DNA of 64,000 bases, taken from positions 22,583,879-22,647,878 of the forward strand of contig CAJQUN010000003.1 of the NCBI GenBank assembly GCA_907163345.1. Direction: 5' to 3'. The translations under genes were made by a program, and so were the position numbers. The notes under the pieces were generated by a model. That model did not search any database and was not told the origin of the DNA. It saw only the letters and a list, made by a program, of their open reading frames with translations. Of the stretch, positions 55,901 to 64,000 are shown piece after piece (positions within the stretch are counted from its first letter, which is position 1; each line of letters opens with the position of its first letter). The stretch comes from Haberlea rhodopensis (Eukaryota > Streptophyta > Magnoliopsida > Lamiales > Gesneriaceae).

Positions 55901-57820
55901 TCAATCATCAGTATTAAATTTTAAAAATTTTAAACATGATTGAAATTTACTAAGGGACAAACACTTAGTACACATATCAGCAGGATTAAACACATAATCA
56001 CTCAGATTATCACCTACAGATAACAACCATTGAACAACATTCCAATGTATCATGCTAGGATTAGTCATATACCTACTAAAGCAACTAATAGCATAAGCTA
56101 TACCATGCCAAGTACTAACCATCAAATAAATTAAGCAACTAATAGCATAAGCTATATCATGCCAAGTACTAATCAGCAAATACATTAAGCAACTAATAGC
56201 ATAAGCTATATCATGCAAATCTTCATGTTCATTCGCAACCAATTCATCATGCACAACATGTTCATGTTCAACAACACTATCATGATTTACAGGCATTCCA
56301 TGAATTTCAGGTTCATTAACATGACGTTCACTAGTTAAATGCTCCACCTTGCAAGGAGTAGCACTGAACACAGACTCGTCAACATGCACAGGACACATAG
56401 TCACATTAGGGGAAGGGAAATCCGGGAATTTCACTCTTTGTTGTTTGCCAAAAACACACGAATCACAGAAAGGCATGCAAGACAACACGTCTTTACCAAC
56501 GCAACCTTTTTCATGCAAATTCTCTAGACCTTTAGAACTTATATGACCTAATCTCCTAGGCAACAGATTAGTCAAGTCATCAGTCACAGGATTTACATTA
56601 TCATATGCAGATTCAGTTTTGCAAACATAAAGATGTCTTTTCTTTTTACCTTTGAAAACAACCAAAGAACCCTTTATGATTTTCATAACTCCATTTCCCC
56701 ATCTACCCTCTAAACCACATGATTCTAAACCAGAACAAGACAACAAATTATTGCACAAAGCAGGAACATGTCTCACATCTTTTAGAGTCATAGAATAACC
56801 AGAATCAAACTTCAAGTAAACATCACCAATGCCAACAACTTTACAAAGTTTCTCATCAGCCATAGACACAGAACCATTCTCAACTTCTTTATAATTAGAA
56901 AACAAATTTCTAAAGGGTGACATGTGATAAGAGCAACCAGAATCAATTAGCCATTCATTTTCACACACAGTAGATGAATGCACAGAATTCACAGCATCAC
57001 ATAAATCAGTCACCATAAAGATATCATCCGAGTTTTCACCGGATGAGGAAGCATGATTCACTTGTTCATAAGATTGGTTGTTATCATTTTGTTTCTGGTT
57101 TTTCTTTTTAGGACAGTCTTTAATAAAATGATCAGGATCACCACAATTAAAGCACCTTCTGTTCTTAGGCCTAGACTTAGACCTAGTCTCGTTATACCTA
57201 TGTTGAGACCTACCTCTAACATGCATAACTTCATCTGAATTTTGCTTACTACCTTTGTTCACTTTTAAATCTAGTTCTTTACTCTTAAGACCACTAATCA
57301 CAGTGTCAAGCGTAATAGAATCTCTACCATACTTAATAGCAGATTTGACATCACTATATGTCTCAGGAATAGCATTTAAAAGCACAATAGGAGTATAATC
57401 ATCAATATTCCTATCTCCAGTTAACTTAATATCTTGAATCAATTTAGTAAACACATCAAGATTCTCATCAACATCTTTGTTCAAGTCAAGCTTGAATCTG
57501 AAAAATTTTTCAAGTAAAAACAATTTACTAGGCAAAGAGGTTTCAGTATAAAGCTCTTCTAATTTTTCCCAAAGAAGTTTAGCAGAATTAAGTTTACCAC
57601 ATTTTCTGAGCACAGAGTCAGATAAGTTCAAGATTATGGAAGAGTAAGCAAATTCATCATCTTCAGCTTTCTTAGCAGGTGTAATATCATCAGTATAATT
57701 ACCACCTATAGCCTTAAACACTTTCTGTTGAATTAAAATTCCTTTCATTTTCTGTTGCCAAATAGAAAAATCCGATTTTCCATTAAATGGTGCCATGTTA
57801 TAGCCAGATATAGAAGCCAT
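55901..57820 (-). CDS. Chimeric gag-protease-integrase-remnant polyprotein of the young copia element
   Basis: 639 residues from the ATG at 57820 (MASISGYNMAPFNGKSDF), uninterrupted. Gag includes WQQKMKGILIQQKVFKAI and the zinc knuckle CFNCGDPDHFIKDC. Protease has the active site LIDSGCSYHMS, followed by YSMTLKDVRHVP. The integrase zinc-binding part remains (RRLGHISSKGLENL, CDSCVFGKQQRVKF), but its first His context is altered to PRRLGH. After VKFPDFPSPNV the sequence jumps to pieces of the variable linker and then to the region before RNase H (HDIAYAISCL, repeated three times). RT and the catalytic integrase core are gone, yet the frame is preserved across the joins. Gag and protease could still be made; whether the product works is unknown. 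Confidence 0.85.
   Translation of the reverse strand: MASISGYNMAPFNGKSDFSIWQQKMKGILIQQKVFKAIGGNYTDDITPAKKAEDDEFAYSSIILNLSDSVLRKCGKLNSAKLLWEKLEELYTETSLPSKLFLLEKFFRFKLDLNKDVDENLDVFTKLIQDIKLTGDRNIDDYTPIVLLNAIPETYSDVKSAIKYGRDSITLDTVISGLKSKELDLKVNKGSKQNSDEVMHVRGRSQHRYNETRSKSRPKNRRCFNCGDPDHFIKDCPKKKNQKQNDNNQSYEQVNHASSSGENSDDIFMVTDLCDAVNSVHSSTVCENEWLIDSGCSYHMSPFRNLFSNYKEVENGSVSMADEKLCKVVGIGDVYLKFDSGYSMTLKDVRHVPALCNNLLSCSGLESCGLEGRWGNGVMKIIKGSLVVFKGKKKRHLYVCKTESAYDNVNPVTDDLTNLLPRRLGHISSKGLENLHEKGCVGKDVLSCMPFCDSCVFGKQQRVKFPDFPSPNVTMCPVHVDESVFSATPCKVEHLTSERHVNEPEIHGMPVNHDSVVEHEHVVHDELVANEHEDLHDIAYAISCLMYLLISTWHDIAYAISCLIYLMVSTWHGIAYAISCFSRYMTNPSMIHWNVVQWLLSVGDNLSDYVFNPADMCTKCLSLSKFQSCLKFLKFNTDD
56081..56217 (-). 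repeat. 54 bp in-frame tandem repeat in the copia ORF
   Basis: GCAACTAATAGCATAAGC recurs at 56081, 56135 and 56189 (plus strand). The unit encodes 18 residues beginning near HDIAYAISC, so the repeat keeps the frame. Confidence 0.88.
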
Positions 57821-58221
57821 TGCACACAAGCAAAATATACGCACACTAAATCACGGGCTACCAAAATTACACAAAGTAAGCAGCAGAAGCAGGACCACAC
57901 AAAACAGGCACAGATAACGAAAAACTGAAAGTTTTAGACAATTTTAAAATTTCAGTGAGCCACACTGAAACACACAGAAAACACTGAATCACACAAATTC
58001 CTAGTTTTCTACCAGCAAGCAAGCCTCAGAACCTAAGACCTAGACGCTCAACAAAGCAGTAAAAGTTTTAGGGTTCAAGCCAATCACTTACAACCCAGAG
58101 GCCAACGCTCTGGGGTTTTTCCACTGAAAAGCCGAACTGGCGCAGAATCTGAACCGCCGAACAGCTGCTGCCCGAGCGTCGCTGTTCACCCACCAGGCGC
58201 GGATAGCCGCTCTGATACCAC

Positions 58222-59031
58222 TGTTAGGAGGGTATCCGCCTTGTCATCACCATGTATACCTGCAAAACAAAGACAAATGCAAATACACACAGTATACAAA
58301 TATAATACTAAATCCAAAAGGATATCGAGGCAGGCTCAGATCTGCTGTTTTCCCAATCTACGTCACGGAGAAACCACGGCAAAGACCGGAAGGTGAAGGC
58401 AACACCTACTCCTCACACAACCCACTGCCTGACCAAAGCACACACTGGACAGAACCAATCAGCACTCAAAGTGCAATGGACAGGAACTCAACCACACGGC
58501 CAGACCACCACCAGCGAAGCACTCGGCCAGACCACTCTTCCCACCTCCAAGCTCACGGCCACCACTCCACCAGAAGCACAAAGCTCACGGCCGAACCACC
58601 ACCGGACACAGCCAACTACCACCACTCTCCAGGCGAAGCACACACAGCACAAAGCCACGCACAGTAAGCTCACGGCCAACACCACTCACCAGCGAACCCA
58701 CACAGCCCTTAACCGCACAGCACAAAGCCACACACAGACACCTAACGCACAGCACAAAGCCACGCACGGCCACCCTCCACACCAGAAGCACACAAGCTCA
58801 CGGCCACCCTCTAAGGAGGAGACGGACGAACTTTGGTTTAAGGAAGAAGGAGCCGGATGAATGAAAGAGCAAGAGGAGATCTTCCAACAGTGGAGACGGC
58901 GGACGAAAATGAAGGAGGCGGACTGCTTAATTCAATTAGGCTTAGGGTTAGGGTTTAAATGGGAGGGATTAGTTTAGGTTAAAATAAGATTAAGGACAAT
59001 GGGCTTAATTTTTGGGCCACAATACCCAACA
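58222..59031 (-). repeat. 5' LTR of the young copia element
   Basis: Same length as the partner LTR, with no difference found by eye. It is followed by the target duplication CTTGC. Confidence 0.9.
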
Positions 59032-59173
59032 CTTGCAAGTGAAATCAGCTATGTAATTTGTCAATCGAGAATTTGATTTAGAAAAACATGTACGACTTTG
59101 ACATCAATTTCGTAACCAATTGAAATTAAGAAATTTAGAAAACATGTACCATTTTTTAATCTCAATTCATGCA

Positions 59174-59692
59174 TCCCCAAAAAGGGTGCTTATTGGCTCA
59201 ATCCGGTCTGACCAGATCCGGAATCGGCCGGTTCCGGATCTGCTAATTCTAGAACCGGTCCGATCCGGTAAGGAACCGGATCGGATCCGGTTTAGGTTCT
59301 ACCGGTTTCGGGTTCGACCGGTTCCAACCTAGAACCGATTTTTTAGAATATTTATATTCCCGAAAAATCAAAACAAATTGTTGTTTGGAGGATTCGAACA
59401 CGCGATCATCGACTTCTACTCTACAACTCTAACCAATTGAGCTAATGGGCTTTATGTTTGTAAACTAACATCAAATATATGTATCTACATTTTAAAAAAA
59501 TTTAATTTTTTTAAAATAACGGAGTCCGGAACCGGTAAGATACTGGTTCCGGAACGGTAGAACCGATCCGGACCGATATCTTACCAGTTTCGGACCGGTT
59601 CGGAACCGGTTAGCCCGGTTCCGAGACCGGGCTAACCGATCCGATTCTGGGCCGGGTCCGGATTGACCCGGCCCATTAAGCAGCCCTACCCA
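59174..59692. mobile_element. TIR-like repeat rich in CCGGTTCCGG, containing a tRNA-like segment
   Basis: Left end GGGTGCTTATTGGCTCAATC. The right end, read in reverse complement, is GGGCTGCTTAATGGGCC-like, and both ends run into AATCCGG. The interior has many CCGGTTCCGG palindromes. At 59388-59450 on the minus strand there are a tRNA-like A-box (TAGCTCAATTGGTTAGAG) and B-box (GTTCGAATCC), but no acceptor or anticodon stems form. Class unresolved. Confidence 0.5.
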
Positions 59693-62480
59693 AAAGTGAT
59701 GATAATATGTGTGCAAGGGCTAATTTAAGAAGACTGTTGGGGACAACTGCCCATATATATATATATATATGCCCCATAAATTTTAAAATCCTATGTTTTT
59801 GCTTTAAGACTAGATTCTTAGCTATGTGTATATGTACATGATAGTACAAGGAATGGATATGGATACAAAATGTGGTATGTAGGCGTGCTGCAAATATATA
59901 ATGGCAGCTGATAGAGGAGACAAAGCGGCAGCGAGACGAGTGGTGGGGCTGTCTCGAGCGTGCGGTGATTGCATTAATTAACCCCCATTCTTTTTTTTTA
60001 TGTGGAAATCCCACTCTTTTCTCATTATACATCATTCCTAGCTCCAACGACCTTTGTGTCCACTTATCACTTACTATTTCTTTGGAAATTATTTCATATG
60101 AGTTATAATATTTTATTTCTATTACTTTTTTTTTTTCACAAAAATATTAATTTGGAGAAAAAAACTTTGTAATTTAAAAAAACTACAGGTCACAGCAATA
60201 ATTAAATATTTTTTCATCCCCTTGAAAAAAAAATTAATCGATATATTGCGATTTTTAAATATTTTAAGAGGATAAAACCATGATTTTGAAAGGAAAAAAA
60301 ATCTATATATTTTGGGGGTGTCGACGGATAGAAATCGGGTAATTGGTTTGTTAAGGAATAATTACATCTGTCGACGGATAGAAATCAGGTCATTGGTTTG
60401 TTAGGGATAATAACATGTGTCTCTTTTGTAGAATAGTAGTTTCACAAATTTTCTCATCTAGTTTGAACAATTACATCTTTCTTCATTGTTGAATAACTGT
60501 ATTACAATATCACCCCATCTGATTTGTAAATATATAAGAAAAATTACAACAACATCTTTTGTGATTTGACATAAAAATACACTGTAAGAAATGTAGATGT
60601 TATTGTTCAAACTAGAGTTACTAAAACGCTAATTATCAAAATATAGAGAGTGTCTATATGAAATTCACCCGTTTGTTAATGTTGGTTTTAGTGGGGAGGC
60701 AAAACCCAAAAAGATTGTGGCCGTATCGCAAGTTGAGGAGGGGTGGAATCATTTTCAATGACTTTTTAAATTGCACAAAAAAAGGAAAAGGTAGTTCTAA
60801 ATCTTTTCTTGTGATGTCTAAGTCAATGTATTTTAAAATCCTTTCGAGTGTCACAATTCTTAATTAATTATCAAAACTTTTCACTTCTCATCTCCTCAAA
60901 CTGATAAATAGTCAATGAAATTAATTTTAATAATATTAATAATTATTATTGTATATAACACATCAAATGATATATTTAGTGTGATTAAAAAATTAATTAG
61001 CGTGCATAGAGCATAATCCATTGACTCTATGTCAATCAATGAATCAATACAACTACATTTTTTTAGAAAATAAAGAGACGGTGACAATTTACCCATGTGG
61101 TATCGCTACTAATCATTTTACCACATAAATATGCATTTTTTTCTCTCTGATTATGCTAATATGCACTTTACCCATCTGTAGTTTGTAACTAAGCATTTTA
61201 CTTCATATGATTTGCAAATATAACACAGTGTCCCTTACACAAATCATACACAAAATGGGGGTTTTGTTCATATTCATAAATCACATTGGGTAAACTGTCT
61301 ATTTTAAAAATCGCGATGGGTTAAACTATCTATTTTCCAGCTTAAACATTTCAAAAACTCTAGTATTATTTACACTTGAGCCACCTCACCTTTCAACTTA
61401 TCATAAGGAATAGTTTTCTTGGACTTGGTCCATTATTCTTCCAATTATATGCTTGTCCTCTCATATTAAATTCACTATCATCTGCACGCGTATATTTTTT
61501 AATATTATTCATTAATTATACTTTTTTTTTTTGGAATTATTATGCACGATTAAAATACATACAATCAATCCTATTTTATTTGTAAATTTAAATGTGTTAA
61601 AAAGAGTAGAAATTATATTATCAATTTTGAAAATTTTGGAAACAGAGTCAGAAAGTAGAAAAATGGTATATTCACGGTTGAGCAATAAATCTACCAAAAT
61701 AAATTTAATGGTGATTTCATTAAATAAAGAAGTGAGCATTTTTTTCCCATTCATTTAAAATTATCAAAATAATTTTCTTTGAAGAATTGATATTTAATAA
61801 AATAGTTTGTTTATGTGTGTAAAGTCGCATATTCCCCTTTTAGGTGACTCGAGTTCGAGTCTAGACAGTAGCCCAAAAAGATTTACTAAAAATTTCCGAC
61901 TCTATATAAACAAAAAAGAAGAATAAAGAATCAAAGAAATCATGGATTCAAATGGCATGCGAATGACATTATTACATTGTGTCCATTTATTTATTTGCAT
62001 TATTTAATTTTCTGTTGACTTCGAAATTGCTGACGATTTCATGTCAAAATATAAAATAAAATAGTAGTCAGGTTGCATTGTGATATAAAAATGATGTCAT
62101 CATGATCAAATTTCTTAATTTACAACTATACAGTCTTACATTTAGAGGAGCATACTTTTTTATACACGATAACTACTAAGCCTTTAATCTTAGCGAATTA
62201 AAATAAACTATTATAATTTATATAATTAATCAAGTCAGATCGTACACATATATCAATATTCTTCAAAAACTTATTTATGTACACAATACCAACATAATAA
62301 TCTCTTGCGTTTCTCGAAACTTTCCAACTAAAAATCACAAAAAAAAAAACAAATATTATTCATAAAATACGGTCTACATATGGCCTTTGCATATTTAAGA
62401 GAGACCAAAACCTAGTTGATTTTCATGGATTATTTGTTTGAATAACATATTATCAGAATGATGTAAGCAAACAAAGGGTA
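59693..62480. other. AT-rich spacer
   Basis: 60319-60417 is a 50 bp unit (TGTCGACGGATAGAAATC) repeated twice. 61200-61330 shares ATTTGGGTAAACTGTCTATTTT-like wording with 37540-37620, a dispersed repeat. 61845-61880 has a tRNA-like B-box (GAGTTCGAGTCT). No gene supported. Confidence 0.5.
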
Positions 62481-62485
62481 AAATG

Positions 62486-62770
62486 CAGGTTTGAGCTCTA
62501 TGTTATATCAAATATGCATCAAACTCCTTTGTGTTATTTTTCCCTACACGAAACTCCAGTGTTTTAACAAAATAGGCAAAAACTTATTTTCTTATACTCT
62601 GCATGAAACCTCGTGTTCATATTTATAGGCAACAAAATCCTCTATTTTCTTAAACTATTTTCTTAAACTCCGTACGAAATTTCAATGTGTTAAAAAATAG
62701 GCAAAAAACCCCTATATTTTCTTAAACTTTGCACGAAATACCATCTCATTTACAAACTAACAGAGTTTAG

Positions 62771-62849
<79 letters not shown>

Positions 62850-63055
62850 TGAACTATTGTTCATAAAACCTGCATATATTTTAATGTACAACTTATTTTG
62901 TGAAAACAAGTTTGTAAAGAAGAGGGTGTTTCGTGCATCATTTAAGAAAATATAGAGTTTTTTCGCCTGTTTTTAACACATGGGAGTTCCATGTATGATT
63001 TAAAAAAAATAGAAGGGTTTTGTTGCCTATATTTATAAAGTCAGGGGGTTTCGTG
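62486..63055. repeat. Inverted repeat with central TA microsatellite
   Basis: Left-arm motifs (ATAGGCAAAAA, TTTTCTTAAACT, CACGAAA) recur in reverse complement in the right arm (TTTCGTGC, TTTAAGAAAATA, TTTTCGCCTG), around a TA run at about 62772-62845. Probably an old TIR element; arms are too diverged to set the ends. Confidence 0.6.
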
Positions 63056-64000
63056 TGATCGCTATTATTTTAAACAGTATTTTCTAGTGTAGCGATTATG
63101 TACCGTAAGTGCACGGTGTCAAGTTTTAGTATAATGATATGAAAAGTACGAGTGTCGAGCCCACAAGGGTTAGAAAGTAAGTACCTAATCACGGAGGTTA
63201 AAATCTGTTAGTTTGTAAATGAGATGGTATTTCGTGATTAATTAACTAAATTGACTAATTAACTCAATAATTAACCAAACAAACAGTAGTGAATAAGAAT
63301 AAGATCAATAGAGACAATTATCAAGACTTTGGTTTACCCATGTAATCCCCCATAATTCGCCTATTAGTTAAGATTCAAACGTTCTAAGGTGACGAGTTTT
63401 CCTAATGCACTTGTTATACCTTGGTACAGCAATAACAAATCTAATACCAACGTTACAATAAACTACTCTCGTATCCTTATTGAACAATTAACATTGAGCC
63501 CGATCACTAAGTAACCAATTTTTGCATGGTTAACCCAAGTTTGCTTTCTCCTCTTTACGTATCCTAATCACGGTCTACAATAAATCAGAAATAGTGCTTG
63601 TCATCCTCGTCACTCAACATTCCGTGAAAATATAGCAAATGATATTTTGAGCTAGACGCATAGCGAGGCAAGGGAGGACAAGTGCCCTCCTTAAAAAGAA
63701 ATTTTTTTTATTACCATTAAAATTGTATTTGTCCTAAATTTTTCTGCCCAAAATCTTGGATTTCCGCCAGTGTATGTCATCCTCGTCACTCAACCGAATT
63801 TTCAATGTCAAAAGGATGTGAGGTTGCTTTATGAAAGGGGAAACAACACAAGCATCAGCGATTATGCAAGTGACTTTCCCCCGGTCATTTGCGCATAAGC
63901 CAGTGAACACACCCCAACAGAGTACTAAAATCACAGATTGGATCAAGAACAACAAGAATATTTACTGCCCAAGGCTGAATGCATGTAGAAGCTTTCATTT
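63056..64000. other. Spacer with dispersed-repeat sequence
   Basis: 63090-63660 includes GTACCGTAAGTGCACGG and AGTGTCGAGCCCACAAGGG, wording common in untranslated parts of plant LTR retrotransposons, but no LTR or coding part is present. 63660-63700 resembles the end of the MITE at about 52190. The 63734-63955 minus-strand frame is not recognised. Confidence 0.4.

Larger units (their letters stand above)
54837..59031 (-). mobile_element. Young Ty1/copia element with in-frame deletion of pol
   Basis: LTRs are 54837-55646 and 58222-59031, both 810 bp and indistinguishable by eye. The perfect target duplication CTTGC is at 54832-54836 and 59032-59036. The initiator-Met primer-binding site is at 58208-58220 (minus strand) and the polypurine tract AAGGTGGAGATT-type adjoins the 3' LTR at about 55647-55660. 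The 2.6 kb interior has one long frame (55901-57820). The catalytic integrase core and nearly all RT are absent. It is related to the older element at 6612-17392 by gag and LTR-end similarity. It would be non-autonomous. Confidence 0.95.

Noticed and set aside
59388..59450. A tRNA gene
   Set aside because: Only the internal promoter boxes are present; acceptor, anticodon and T stems do not pair.
59676..60047. 123-codon minus-strand frame
   Set aside because: No recognisable motif, includes microsatellite-coded residues, and has no plausible splice partner.

Overview
The window is nuclear DNA of a flowering plant, most likely a eudicot. The evidence is AT-rich spacers, short introns with GT-AG ends, plant-only gene families (WRKY, class II small heat-shock protein, thermospermine synthase, MSL channel, PGG-domain ankyrin protein, plant mobile domain) and dense nested Ty1/copia, MULE, TRIM, SINE and MITE insertions. 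I cannot fix the family from the sequence.

Layout. At 1-776 lie the first two exons of a group IIc WRKY gene on the minus strand; it runs off the left edge. From 1673 to 32050 there is a tandem segmental duplication. Copy 1 is 1673-5540 and copy 2 is 5534-32050, joined through a shared TTTATGG. Each copy ends with a class II small heat-shock protein gene (4834-5310 and 31338-31814, minus). Copy 1 is short because most of a copia element and part of a LINE were deleted. Copy 2 keeps them and has gained a young gag-only retrotransposon (9175-14267), nested in a minus-strand copia element (6612-17392), and a 6.8 kb MULE (24151-30920). Copy 1 still shows the unoccupied MULE target at 4434-4442. 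Between these lie a TRIM (17475-17814) and a decayed copia/LINE chimera (19560-23560).

From 32050 to 41800 there are several non-autonomous TIR elements with readable target duplications, a SINE, a Tourist-like MITE and an ankyrin/PGG-domain membrane-protein gene (36541-38254, minus) with one in-frame stop. From 41798 to 49280 an MSL10-type mechanosensitive channel gene is a pseudogene. It lacks its 5' part, a copia element (42558-47140) sits in one exon, and the 3' end of that element together with the downstream MSL exons was then tandemly duplicated. At 49965-53284 there is an apparently intact thermospermine synthase (ACL5) gene of ten exons on the minus strand. From 54837 to 59031 lies a young copia element with indistinguishable LTRs, whose pol was deleted in frame. 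The rest to 64000 is AT-rich spacer with TIR-like and inverted repeats.

The host genes look unrelated to each other; the region's history is one of transposition and local duplication. The most interesting unit is the MULE. It carries a MuDRA-type transposase gene facing a plant-mobile-domain gene, and both ends carry arrays of perfect palindromes. Most of the transposable elements can be placed in relative order from target duplications, nesting and the empty site.
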